This document shows, one piece after another, positions 21,301-33,036 of a stretch of 64,000 nt of DNA (within the stretch, counting starts at the first letter, position 1; each line of letters opens with the position of its first letter). The DNA comes from Hyperoodon ampullatus (lineage: Eukaryota; Chordata; Mammalia; Artiodactyla; Ziphiidae). The stretch is from assembly GCA_949752795.1 (NCBI GenBank), contig OX457064.1, forward strand, positions 45,380,368 through 45,444,367. Direction: 5' to 3'. The notes beneath the pieces are model-generated. The model had not been told where the DNA came from. It saw nothing but the letters and a program-made list of their open reading frames with translations, and made no database searches. The translations under genes and the position numbers were made by a program.

Positions 21301-22495
21301 TAAATTAAATTATATGAATTTATCCATTTTATGCAGTATTTCTCCAATCTCTCTCGCACTGCCTTTCTCCTTCTTGTAAGTCTTCTATTTACTTCAAGAA
21401 AAATGAATAATGAAATGCCGAATCTATGTCTAATATTAAAGTATGAAGACTTTTTTGTGACCTGAGGTCCACGTTTATTGTCATGGTTACATCTGAATAT
21501 ACTGAATGGTTGAGGAAAGATAAAGAAAATTACCATATTTATAAAACATATTCAGGATTGGCTGCTAATATTACTTTTTACAGCTTGTTTGCAAATGATC
21601 TACAAAGTGAGTCCTTTCACTCACTCCCTTGCCTGTAGGTTTACCTTCTTGACACCTTCACTGTGAGATGAGTCTTCATCAATTACATCCTTACCCACAA
21701 AAGCTAATTTTGATTCAAAATCTGTCTCTTTTCACGAAGCGGTACATTTGTCAGGTAGGATTCATTCAATTGAGAAAAAATGCTTGGTGCCCAAGAACTG
21801 CTGTATCACGTGCACACAGGCACATGAGCACATGTGTACCTACTTAGGAAAATTAATTCTGAAAGACAATACCCTAATGGAAACTGGCTGGGCCATATGA
21901 ACCTTAATACCTCCTCCTTTAACTAACAATAAAAGCAATCAAACAGAAGAAACATGCTAAAAACTGTAATAAATTTTAAATTCATTGACTTCATTAAGCT
22001 TTTAGGTAAGGCATCATTCTTTTACCTAGTCTCTTCTCATAGGGGGGCGAGGAAGATAGGTAAACTTTCATTCTTCCAGTTACATTTATTTTAAAAAGCT
22101 TTGTAATTCAAAGAAGAAAGCAATGAATAGTAGTACTGCAAGAAATATTGGTCTAAGGGAAATTAAACTCAATGTACTTAAAAGTAAATTCTAGATGATC
22201 TCTAATGGTAAGACTCATAAAACATTAATATACAAAAATTTATTAATTTAAAAAGACCTTAAGAAGTTTCATAAACTCTTTAAATTATATTTAATAAATA
22301 AATGAAAGATGCCGTTCCTTACCTTGCTCTCCAAAACAATTGTGCCAGTTACTCCAGTATCTTAAGTAATATATCTCTGATTTCAGAGAGATGTTTATAT
22401 GCAGGGATTAATTAGCTTAATGTCAAAGAGACCAGAGTATTTTACTACCTGGCAAAAAGAAATTGCTTGTAAAGATTTTTTATTTGACTAAGCTT
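18373..22495. other. Unique, largely repeat-free DNA
   Basis: Four kilobases without a recognised transposable element, one of the longest such stretches here. A CT-rich low-complexity tract lies at 19823-19920, a short Aaaag/tttta low-complexity patch at 19080-19140 and a CCCCG-rich patch at 20276-20293. Open frames in it (for example antisense 18942-19154 and 21014-21286) are short and match nothing I know. Confidence 0.5.
19823..19920. repeat. Pyrimidine-rich (TTCC/TTTC) low-complexity tract
   Basis: About 100 bases almost entirely C and T, with repeated cttcctt units. The simple sequence alone explains the antisense K/R/E-rich open frame over it. Confidence 0.85.
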
Positions 22496-22945
22496 TAGTC
22501 AGACTCCTGAACCTTCTTCTAGGCCCATCTGTATACTTCCTTGTAAAATCCAGTTTTAGCAAGAACCCCCCACATCTGCCACCCTGCTTAATATCTGATC
22601 ACACTTGATATCTTGATATCTGATCAGGTTCCTCATCCTTCACTGTCCCCCAGGTGATGTCTGATCTCCCTGGACTTTCTGCAGCAAGAAAGTTATTAGG
22701 TCGTTTTAGCCAGACTCTCCCCTTACCCCTGATATTTCCTCTTAGTAAATTTCCATCTATTGACCCCCACCCTGCTCCTTGGCTGTACATTCCCACTTGC
22801 CAATCAGGTATTCTGAGTTGAATCCAATCTCTCTTTCCCACTGCAGGATCCCATTGCAGTGGTCCCTACACCCATTGCCATGACTCTCCTCAAAGTCTGC
22901 TTTCTGGTTTTCAAGCGTCATGAATAATTTCTTCTTTAACATTGC
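22496..22945 (+). mobile_element. Probable solo LTR of an endogenous retrovirus, family not named
   Basis: It has an LTR-like layout. A CT-rich body contains the repeated atatctgatca(c/g) motif near 22592-22627. A decayed TATA-like cttggctgtacattccc lies near 22779. A polyadenylation-type motif, gaataatttcttctttaac, lies at the right edge. No internal viral genes flank it. The left boundary is approximate. Confidence 0.5.
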
Positions 22946-23640
22946 CACCTTATTTTCCTTACTTGTTTAAATTCATTTTGCTGCTTCTGTGTTAAGCATG
23001 AGTTGCTTAAAGCTTGTTTGTGTTGTTTTTAAATACTTGCAGTAGCAAAAAGGGTTTCAATAAAATATAAATATATTGTTTTTATACAAAAGTAAAGCAC
23101 TTTGCTGCCAAATTCTGCAGCGTCATTTAAGTGTGTTTATATATATATATATATACACACACATATATGTATATATACATATACACACACATATATAATG
23201 TGAAAACAAATGCCAGCACAATATTAAAATAGCAAACACTCTGTTTGCAAGCTGCTGGCAACTTCTTCAGAAAAGTGAGAATAGGACATAGAATCCCCAG
23301 AAGCATTGATTATCCAAGCTTCACTTTAGATTTTAGTGTAGTGCCTGCAAGAACTGTTTAAGGAAAGTACAGAATTCATTGTTAAATCTAACATTTTGAG
23401 GCCCTAAATCAAATTGAAAGTAATTTTTTACATTGAAGAGCCCAAGAGATCCTTGCACATATGAAATGTTTGATAGAAGTCCCCACTTTTTGTTAATTTG
23501 GGGCATAGTAATAGTTAAGGCAAGGAAGAAGCCAGAGAGTATAGTATATGAAATTGTATTTTATCATTCCTAGCTCAGGGCTCTATACCAATGGCAATTA
23601 ATGGGTGATTTATTTTTATTTTTATTTAAAAAATTATTTT
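22946..23640. other. Unique DNA with a TA/CA microsatellite
   Basis: Mostly unremarkable AT-rich sequence; the simple repeat is listed separately. Confidence 0.5.
23136..23199. repeat. (TA)n/(CA)n compound microsatellite
   Basis: Alternating tatata and cacaca blocks, interrupted. A related impure tract lies at 23764-23832. Confidence 0.9.
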
Positions 23641-24160
23641 TAATAAGTAGCCCTAGTACATTGTACAAAATTTTAAAAGGGTAAAATTAAGTATTTCTCC
23701 TATTTCCTGACCATTTAGTTTCCTACACCAAAAGGCAACTACTATTAATGGTTTCTTATGTCTTCATTATGTGTATACATAACATATGTGTATATATGAA
23801 CACACACATATATACACACAAATACATATATCAGAATGTATAGATTTTCTTTATTTCATCAAACTAGTCTACAGCTACATGCTCTCCAGCACCTTGCTTC
23901 ATTCACTTAAAATACTATTTAGAGATTTTTCTATAGCAGTACATATAAAGTGACATATCTTTATGCCTTGTATTCCTTTATGTAAACGTTTCATAGAATG
24001 TTTCCTATTAATAGACATTTTTGTTTCTTCTAAACGTTTTTTTATTACCAAAAAAAAAAAAAAAACTAATGATTTGACTTTTACATATATAATTGCTTTC
24101 CTATGTGGATGTGCCAGTGGAATAAATTCCAGAAGTGAAATTGAAGGGTCAGTGTAAGAG
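23640..24160 (-). mobile_element. Probable ancient L1 3' end (L1ME-like), antisense
   Basis: Phrases such as ctgaccatttagtttcctac, atgctctccagcaccttgct and cagtggaataaattccagaa followed by gtgaaattgaagggtcag resemble the antisense 3' region of very old L1s. An A run at 24051-24065 interrupts it. Identification is tentative. Confidence 0.45.
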
Positions 24161-25153
24161 TATTAATCTATTTAATGTTTTAATGTTACATCAGTTTATA
24201 AACATATATAAGAATGCCCTGCATCTTCAACCACATAGTACATTATGAACCTTTTTTGATCTCCAACAATCTGCTTAATCAAAAAAAATCTCATTATAGA
24301 TTTGTTACATTCCTTTATCAATGCCTTCAATCATATTTGCATATGTTTCAAGTTTATACATGATTAATAAAATTAAGATTGTAACTTTCCACACCTTAGT
24401 GATAAAATATCAACACAAATAGAAAAATCTACACCTGCTGCATGGGGAGATGTTCTTATAGTTATATTGTCTTTGTGTGGAATAGTGATCTGGATGTTAG
24501 GATTGTGGTTCAACCACCATCTGCATCTGAGTTCTGCCCCTGAGTCTCAGGAACTATGTGACACTACTCAAAAGTCTCCCCATACTTGGGGCCCCAGGTT
24601 GATTGGTGACAGATGCTTTTTGCAGGAGTCAATGCACACCCTGATTCACTTCTACTCTTGAAAGGTAGAACTGACAGTTTTCATAACGATACTGACATGG
24701 GTTTACTTTTGTTTAAAAATGTTTTATTTTTAGTGCAATAGGAATAACAATAATTTCAAGCATTTTTTACCATGTCAGACATAACAGTGATGCACACCTT
24801 TCAAATTCTCTTGTTTGGATTTGCTGGCTGAAAGACCATCACAAAGTGCTGAAAATGAAAAACTCCGTAAAATTGCTTTTTTTTTTTTTAATTTGACACC
24901 ACACTTTTGGTATCACTTAGCCAAATATAAGTTACCTTGTTTAGTAATTAGTCAACAATCAGAGCAGATATTGAAAATAACTAACAACCACTAGGGCATA
25001 GGCATCACCCTCAATAGACACTGTTCCCAGCATTAAATAGAGTCTGAAGGCCATCCCACACTTGTTAGGGACCACTCCTTTAGTTGTGGGGAGATCTAGG
25101 ATGTCTAAGGTGAAAATGGTACCCAAAGTGAGGGTCGGTGGATTGGTGCAGAA
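24161..25153. other. Unique DNA
   Basis: No gene found. A T run lies at 24879-24890. An open frame at 24467-24661 has no recognised similarity. Confidence 0.5.
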
Positions 25154-25167
25154 GAGCAGCCTGTTTT

Positions 25168-25343
25168 TTCTTTGTGTGTTTTTTAATATTTATTTATTTG
25201 GTTGCTGTGGGTCGTAGTTGCGGCATGCGAACTCTTAGTTGCGGCATGCATGTGGGATCTAGTTCCCTGACCAGGGATTGAACCCGAGGCCCCTGCATTA
25301 GGAGCGTGAAGTCTTAACCACTGTGCCACCAGGGAAGTCCCCA
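25168..25343 (-). mobile_element. tRNA-Glu-derived cetartiodactyl SINE (older), antisense
   Basis: The reverse complement shows the head gggacttccctggtggcaca and a B box (gggttcaatccc type), then atgcatgccgcaact and an AATA-rich tail (tttaatatttatttattt on this strand). Imperfect duplications of about 14 bp around gcagcctgtttt (25154-25167) and acagcctatttt (25344-25357). Confidence 0.88.
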
Positions 25344-25357
25344 AAACAGCCTATTTT

Positions 25358-26449
25358 AAATCTCAAAGCCATTTCAATAATTGTAAAATCGGCTTGATAT
25401 GGATCAGCTGAAAACAAATCCTACTTATTTTAGAACTCACTTTGGCTTGTTTTAAATCCAAAACGTACTCTAGCTTTCTGATCAGTGTCAGAATCTCTTA
25501 AATTCTTTCTGACTTCCCCTATATGCTTGAGAAATTTAATTCAGTGAATGAATCCATCTATAGACTGATGAGTTGTGAGTAAATATACGAGGAAGGATTT
25601 AACAGTACCTACCTGTGAGTGCAGAACTTAGCATATACATTGCTCTCAAAAAATGTTTCATCAAATATATATCTCTTGGTGGTATGTTTTCCCAATATGT
25701 GAAGGTACCATTTTCTGCCTCTTTAGTCATTCTCACTAACAACAAACAGTTTTTAAAAAAATATAACAAGATTGAAAACAAATGTATAAAAGTATATGTG
25801 CTAAGGTATTATTGACATGTAATTATTTTTAAATGATCCATGTTAATTCCTAAATTAACACAGAGAAATTGTGCCTAACTGATTTATAATCAGGCAAAAG
25901 TAATATGTGGTTAATAAAAAATAAATAAATACAGCAGAAACATACCAGATTCTCCTCTCTCAAGCTATGGAGCATGCATCCACTTTCCTTCCCTTGTGTG
26001 GAGTCTGTGTTAATCTACAGCTGAACTGAGCACCTGTTTACCACTGAGTCAAGTAGTAATTGCTGGATGCTTTGCTGATAGTTTCTGGTTCATCACATTC
26101 TTAACATTATTTAAGCCAGATCAAACAGGTACATTGGATTTAATTACTGTAATTTTTAAATGTTCTCAAGGTGAGAAAAGAAAAAAAAATGATTGCAGAA
26201 ACTTTTCCCTAATTTTTTCTTTATTGTCTTTTAGCCTTTAACGTAGAAAAAAACTCTTGGTTATTATCAAGTAGTTTTTAAAATATTTGCAGGATAAATA
26301 ATGAATGCTTATATGATTAAGATTTCTGAGGCATCAATTTCAGAAATCCTAAAATTGTGTTGAATACTTTTAACTCACAGTGGAACACTCCCTAAAATAT
26401 CACTGAGTCTCCATCAGAGTGTATATAACTATTTCCTTCAAGTTAGATG
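25358..26449. other. Unique AT-rich DNA
   Basis: No coding signal or named repeat recognised. Confidence 0.5.
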
Positions 26450-26990
26450 CTATTTTATTTCCTCACTCTTCTGCTGCATTACCCCCATATACACCATTTT
26501 AAAATGTGGATGCAAGCAGCACTCAGGGACTGTGGATGTCTTACGATAAGGATAGCGTTTCACAGCTCCATCCTGACATCTGGGGCAAGTAAAGGTATTA
26601 TGTGTAACAGTTTTTCTGCTCATTAAATGGCTGTTATTCTTATTTTCTCCTCCAGTCCAGATGGGCAGAATCTCCTTCAAGCTAGCAGAGGGGAGCTGGG
26701 CATCCTGAGCCAGTGATTCTATAGACATAGCCAATCTGAATTCAGACTTCATTTTACTTTGTTCTGACTCAGATTCTGGTTCTCAATAGAAACTTCCACA
26801 TTCTGATTTGCTATCTCATACCCATCTCCCTTAGCTTCCCTTTTCTGGTTTTCCTCCTGAGTCTCAAGTTCAGGGACCATCCAATTCTGCTTCATATTTG
26901 GCATTTGAAATAGTATTTTCACTTGATTTAATGTCAGCTGCCATTATGGGGCTCTTTGTGGCTGATCCCCCTCATTTTCATTAGCAGCTT
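26450..26990 (-). pseudogene. Possible decayed coding sequence, product unknown
   Basis: On the minus strand a 100-codon open frame (26450-26752) contains a CPRC pair and a later ECC/H cluster, spaced like a small zinc-binding module. Upstream, in other frames, an ATG near 26945 starts a Glu/Asn/Lys-rich stretch that continues with few stops to about 26755 after frame changes. A motif aaataaaa lies just beyond the 3' end. This pattern (start, acidic polar region, Cys/His cluster, stop, poly(A)-type signal, frameshifts between) would fit a broken retrocopy. I do not recognise the parent, and it may be chance. Confidence 0.3.
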
Positions 26991-29460
26991 TTTTGCCGAG
27001 GTTCGTAACCTCTAGCTATCCCCCAACTCTCTTGTTCGATACCTACAATAATTATGACTAAGTTACACTTTGACCTCCAACAAAACTTAATCCTTCACTG
27101 TTGGTCATAGTGACACAGCCCAGTAAATGAGAATAAAATCTGTGGAGTCACAGAAAGAATGCTCCTAATTCTGGTCCTTATTTTGGTTCTTTCTTTATTC
27201 ACGTTAGTTGGGGAAATTTGTCTATTCTTCCTCTCAAAGGTCACAATCACCCTGAAATTTTACCTATCAGTTACACAGTGTTCACTCTCAAACTGTTGCC
27301 ACGTAAGACTGCCCCTCACCCAAGTTTCCAGTCTTGTAGCTCCCACTGAGTAAGAAGTATTTCTTAAGATATCTAACAGATGCACAAATTCAAATGCCTA
27401 GAACTGAATTCAGTTTTCCTTCATAACTGCCTCCATTTTTCTGAACTTTCTATTATATATTTAGTAAAAAAGAGGAAAGAGAGAAGGAAATGAATGAGAA
27501 TAAAGGTGATAAGAGGAAAAATGCTGAGATAGAAGCTTAGGTAACACAAAATTTAAGAGAAAAGACAAGGAAAGCAGTTTCCATAGAGTGACTTTGAGAA
27601 TTGATAGGCTGGTAGGTAAATTATTGAGTGGTGTCAAGGAAGCCAGAGGCGAAAAGTTACTTGATTTCAGTCAACATCTACACAGATGGTAGGAGGATTC
27701 TCAGAAAAGCCCACTCCAACTTTAAATCAGACAATCCAGATAGGTCCATCTACAAAGAAGTAATATCTTTATGTACCTAGAACTGTTTTTCACTCATTCA
27801 TTCTATGAGGTAGATTACAATAGAAATTAGAGTCAGAATACTTATTTTTACTTACAGGCGGGACTAGTAGCTAAAGAAAAATAGCAGTAAGGTATTGGTT
27901 TACCTGTGAAGTTATTATAAAGCATTGCTGCAAAAGTAAAAACGTAAGAGAGTGGAACACTTTTCGTCCCTGAAATATTTCAGCCACCATCTTTCATAAT
28001 TTGATCCCTCAAGCATTTACTCATTCCTAACTCATTTTTAAAAAGTCAAAATGATGAGGCATTTGCATAGCTTTTTGTCTCTCTGTCCAATTTTCCTCAT
28101 ACTGTAATACTGAGCATAAAAGTCCTCCTGAATAGGGTATTCCACAGGGGAAGAGTGGCAATGGAAGATTGGTTGAGCTTTGTTTATTTGGTTGTATATG
28201 TGACACTAGTAAGAGTCCTGGGGATGGACAGCTCTGATAAAAGCAGTCACAATATGACTATAAACAAAAGCTTGAGATTTAAGCGAAGTACTGTAAACAA
28301 CTAGAAATAACCTTTTTGTGTGTTCTCTTTATAGCTTCATCTGTACAGTGTCAGGGACAAACTGAGGTCCCAGCTGCCTTTATTCATTTAATAAATTGTT
28401 ATAATTAATAGCTATTACTAATGCATTTCAGCCTTTTCACATTTAATAACAGCTCGTTCCAATCAAAAATATAAAAACATGGTCTGAGTGGAGTGTGTGT
28501 GGGTGTCACAATGTAAATAGTAGATTGGAAACCTTATTGACTGTCATTCAATTTCTTTCCAGCAGAGCACTTTTTTTTTTTTTTTTTTTAGCTTTGGATA
28601 ATAAAATGGGAAGCATTTCTGTGTAATTTTAAGAAAGTTCTGAGTGGCATCATAGTCAATTGTCTCCTTTTTCATTTTTCCTCCTGTATATTTGTTCAGG
28701 TATAATTACAGATTCTTTGCAAAATTTCAATGTCAATCTTTATTCATCTCTAATTTCTAATGATAGGAATAAGGGGTTTGGGAACCGCATTTCACATTTT
28801 ATGGCTTTGGAGGGAGAATTGACGTGCTTTTGGTTCTGTGAGTTCCTGACTACATTCCTCTCCAAGTTACCCCCAAGGGACAGTGAGAATAAAATGGACT
28901 TTGTGGGAAGCTGAAGCTGAGTTCCAGCTCTTAACACAATCATGGTTAGCTGTATTTGTGGGCATGACAGTTCTTGGTTGTACAACTCCAGAGAGAAAGA
29001 AGATAAATGAGGCTACAGCACCTGTGAGACATAGAGGCAAGGTTAGCCAAGAATTAAGAACCTCTTCTGAGAGTCACAGAAAGTTCTGCAAAATGGGCAA
29101 GAGCTAATATTCGAGGGGGCAGAGAAGACTGCAGGATGAGAAGTAAAAATGAATGTGGTATTTTTAGGTTCCTGCTTCATGTGAAATCAAATACTGATAG
29201 TTGAGCTATAGGAAAAGAGCCAATCAGTAATTTAGTGTGCACGTCTTGGCACTTGCTCTTGAACAATCACACAGTTGCTTCTTCAATGTCTCTGGAAGTG
29301 CAAAAATTCTTGGCAGTGATTTAATAGCCAGTCTTTATGCATTTATATGTATTGTGGTCACTGGTTACACTACTGTAGTTGCAATATTTTCCTATGAACT
29401 TTAAGGAAACATCTTTTCTATGGAAATGATCTATACAAATATTACTTTCTAATCTTAATT
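26991..29460. other. Unique DNA, no gene recognised
   Basis: No family-assigned repeats. A T19 run lies at 28571-28589 and an A/G-rich patch at 27468-27530. Overlapping open frames on both strands at 28660-29107 have no recognised similarity and no frame dominates. Confidence 0.45.
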
Positions 29461-29464
29461 ATTT

Positions 29465-31130
29465 TAATTAGTAGGCTTTATTTTTAAAGCAATTTTAGGT
29501 TCAGCAAAATTGAGTAGAAAGCACAGAGAGTTCCCATATACCCCCATCCCAATGAATGCACAACCTCCCTCGCTATTAACCTCCTACACCACAGTGATAC
29601 TTTTTGTTTGTTTGTTTGTTTCGCGGTACGCGGGCCTCTCACCGCTGCGGCTTCTCGCGTTGTGGAGCACAGGCTCCGGACGCACAGGCCCAGTGGCCAT
29701 GGCCCACGGGCCCAGCCGCTCTGCGGCACGTGGGATCCTCCCGGACCGAGGCACAAACCTGTGTCCCCTGCATCGGCAGGCGGACTCTCAACCACTGCGC
29801 CACCAGGGAAGCCCCACAGTGATACTTTTTTTTTTTTTTTTTTTTTTTTACAATAAGTGAACTTATACTGGTACATCATTATCACCCAAAGTCTATAGTT
29901 TACGTTCGGGCTCACTCTTGGTGTTGTACAACTGCTGAACTGTCTTCCATTGTGGCTGCAATCCCACCAGAAAAGAGGAGTTCCTGTTGCTCTCGTTCAT
30001 TGTACATCCTCATCAGCATTTGATGTTGTCAGTGTTTTTAATTTTAGCCATTCTGATACATGAGTAGTGCCATCCCATTTTTGTTTAATTTCCAATTCCC
30101 TAATGATATATGATATGGAGCATCTTTTTATATGCTTACTTGCCATCTATATATCTTCTTTTGTGAGGTGTCTTTTCAGGTCTTTGCTCATTTTTTAATT
30201 GGATTGTTTCTTTTCTTATTGTTAAGTATTAAGAATTCTTTGTATATTTTAGATAATACTCTTTTTTCAGATGTGTCTTTTACAAACATTTATCCCAGTC
30301 TGTGGCTTGTCTTTTCATTCTCTTGACAATGTCTCTTGCAGAAAAGAAAATATTCATTTTAATGAATTCCAGTTTTGTCAATTCTTTCATTTATGGATGG
30401 TGCCTTTGGTGTTGTATCTAAAAAGTCATCATCATACCCAAGGTCATCTAGGTTCTCTCCTGTGTTATCTTCTAGGAGTTTTATAATTCTGTGTTTTATA
30501 TTTAGGTCTGTGATTCATTTTGAGTTAAATTTTGTGAAGGGTATAAAGTCTCTGTGTGAATTATTTTTCTTTTTTGCATGTGGATGTCCAGTTGTACCAA
30601 GACCATTTGTTGAAAAGACAATCTTTGCTCAGGTGTATTGTCTTTGCTCCTTTGTCAATGATCAGTTGACTATATTTATGTGAAATATTAAAATATTTAT
30701 ATTTCTGTTGGTCTACTTGTGCATTCTTTTGCAAGTACTACACTATCTTGATTACTCTGGCTTTATAGTAAGACTTAAAGGCAGGTAATGTCAGTGCTCA
30801 GACTTTGTTCTTCTTCAATATTAAGTTGGCTATTCTGGGTTTTGTGCTTCTCCATATAAACCTTCAAATCAGTTTATCAATATTCATAAAATAACTCACT
30901 GTGATTTTGATTGGGATTGTGTTGCATCTACGCATCAATTTTGGGAAGAATTAAGATCTTGACAATAATGAATCTTTCTATCCATGAACAGGGATTATCT
31001 ATCCATTTATTTAGCTCTCTTATGATATCTTTCATCAGAGTTTTATAGTGTTCCTCATACAGATTTTGTTCATATGTTGTTAAATTAATACTTATTTCAT
31101 TTTGGAGGGAGCTAATGTAAATTGTAACAT
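29465..31130 (-). mobile_element. Old L1 (L1M-type), 3' UTR and part of ORF2, antisense
   Basis: The left part (gagagttcccatataccccc) is an antisense L1 3' UTR. From about 29930 (gctgaactgtcttccattgt) the reverse complement is the ORF2 C-terminal half, with frameshifts; frames near 30271-30683 are antisense shadows. A CHR SINE (29606-29813) interrupts the 3' UTR part. Truncated on the right; no 5' UTR or ORF1. Confidence 0.8.
29606..29813 (-). mobile_element. CHR-type SINE, antisense
   Basis: Tail on the left interspersed as (TTTG)n, then the inverted body ending agggaagccc. Duplication ccacagtgatacttttt at 29589-29605 and 29814-29830. It is nested in the old L1; a further T run follows at 29830-29848. 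Confidence 0.95.
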
Positions 31131-31459
31131 GTTTTTAATGTCAAATTCCACTTGTTCATTCTTGGTATATAGGAAACCTAACCTTAAAAATTCTGAACTC
31201 TAAATTTTATGAGATAAAATAGTTATTTTACCAGGGTCTACATTGTATATGAAAATTGATCACTTCCACATGTATATTGTTGCATGTCAAACTATGTTTA
31301 AAATCATAGGTAAATTGAAGATGATATTCTTTTTATGAAAAATCATTTTATGGATGACTCATTTTTATTATTAAATATCAAACATTAATTAACATTAAAT
31401 AGTATCTATAAATATTATGTTAAATATTTCACTAATTCATTATTATTCAGTGTTTTATT
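31131..31459. other. AT-rich unique DNA
   Basis: Nothing recognised. Confidence 0.5.
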
Positions 31460-31660
31460 ATTACTGTCATGGCAAAGTGTTTAAGTTCTAAATTAGAGTT
31501 AGAGTCTCAGATTCACTACTTATTAGCTATGTGACTTCTGATTCTCATTTTTGTCATCTGGAGTTAGAAGTAGATTCTTACCTTGTGGGTGTTATGTAAG
31601 GATTGAATGAAGTAAAGTATGCTAAGATCTTAAAATTGTGCATGTAACCTAAAATGAGTT
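31460..31660 (+). mobile_element. MIR element
   Basis: Degraded but ordered landmarks: gtcatggcaaagtgtttaag, cagattcactacttattagc, tatgtgacttctg, and gttatgtaaggattgaatga near the 3' end. Confidence 0.7.
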
Positions 31661-31680
31661 CAACAAAAATTAACTGCTTT

Positions 31681-31768
31681 ACCACCACCATTACTACCAC
31701 TAGTACTGCCACTACTGTTGTTGCTACTACTACTACTGCTACTACCACTACTACTACTGCTACTATGT
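31681..31768. repeat. Imperfect trinucleotide (ACT/ACC) repeat
   Basis: About 29 triplets, chiefly act, acc and gct (for example gctactactactactgctac), interrupted by tgttgttgc. Confidence 0.9.
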
Positions 31769-31769
31769 A

Positions 31770-32325
31770 GCCTAATGCAGGGAAATGAACTCTGGAGGGA
31801 GGACCATGAGAACTGGCACTGCTGTAACTAGATGTGTAACTTCAAGTGAGTGAAACCATTACTGGCCTCCTGGATGAATCGGGTGACATATAATTTTTTT
31901 TCCACCCTAAAAGTGTACAAATATCTATGAGAAAATATTATTAGGTTAATGATTGGGGGAAAATAGTATATTAGCATGAGAAGTAAATTACAATACAAAG
32001 ACAATATTTGTTGCTAAAATTTGAATTTCAGTTACGTAGAAGGCAAAGAGAAACAAATACAGAATAATGAGCTAGGGGATCAGTTTTTAAAGTGCAAAGA
32101 AATCAGAAGGTCTTTTTTGAGTCCGTAACTTTCTTGAGTCATCCTTCAATCACTTTGAATTGTTTTCTGTGATTTATTACTTTTATTACTTAGACCTCAA
32201 ATTATCTCACCTGATGTCTTTGTTTAAATTTTTCTAGTCAACTATTTTTTCTTTGAAAAAGGAAGCAGAGTGATTCAATCAGATGTTGTTGGATTTTGAA
32301 TGTAGTACGGTGATAATTTTCAACT
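31770..32325. other. Unassigned DNA
   Basis: A weak MIR-like core may lie at 31815-31880 (ctagatgtgtaacttcaagt). Otherwise nothing recognised. Confidence 0.4.
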
Positions 32326-32329
32326 GAAG

Positions 32330-32685
32330 CGCTAAATATCCTAAATTTCCGACAATAGGAAAAGAGCTCAATAAATTATAATGCATCCACTGGAAGAAAT
32401 TCTGCACAGCCATTTGGAGTAATAATGACCAAGTAGGCAGAGCTGCCTGGAGAAATGTATCTGACATGTTGACTTCATGTTAAGTGAAAACAAGCAGAAT
32501 ACAAAAGTGTATGTGTTATCATACAAAATTGCACACAAATAGAAAGGAGTATGCCAAAATATTAATAGTGGTTATGGTGGACTATTGATTTTATAATGAG
32601 TAATATTTCTCCCTATTGATAACTGGCACAATCTAATATATTGTTTTGCTGAATATAAAAAAGTGAATGTTTAAAAAGAAACAAA
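32330..32685 (+). mobile_element. Probable old L1 (L1ME-like) 3' end
   Basis: The order gaaaagagctcaataaatta, ctgcacagccatttggagt, gttaagtgaaaacaagcaga and ttaatagtggttatggtgg is typical of the sense 3' end of ancient L1ME elements. Heavily diverged. Confidence 0.5.
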
Positions 32686-32714
32686 AAACTGAGAAATTTT
32701 AATATAAATAGTGA

Positions 32715-32900
32715 AAAAAATCACTTTTAATGCTTAGGAGACTTTGGTTTTAGACTCAGTTTTATTTCTAATTAGCTGTTTGGCCTTAGAAAACCCACTT
32801 TACCGCTCAGAGCCTTCTTGGATGCACATTGCCTCATTTACAAAATAAGTGGTTTAGAGTGAGGTTTCTTCCATCATTGACACTACATGAGGCTATGAAT
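32715..32900 (+). mobile_element. MIR element fragment
   Basis: Landmarks gactttggttttagactcag, tagctgtttggccttagaaa, cctcatttacaaaataagtg and gtttagagtgaggtttctt follow the MIR order. Confidence 0.65.
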
Positions 32901-33036
32901 ATCATTTGCTATAATTTTATTAGAGCCACATGCTAATATGCCTACCACATAGGTACTAATTAAATGAACCATACTGATGCTGCCAACACAGGTTTAAATT
33001 GCAACTTTATATTTTATAGTGAATTAATAATGGCAA

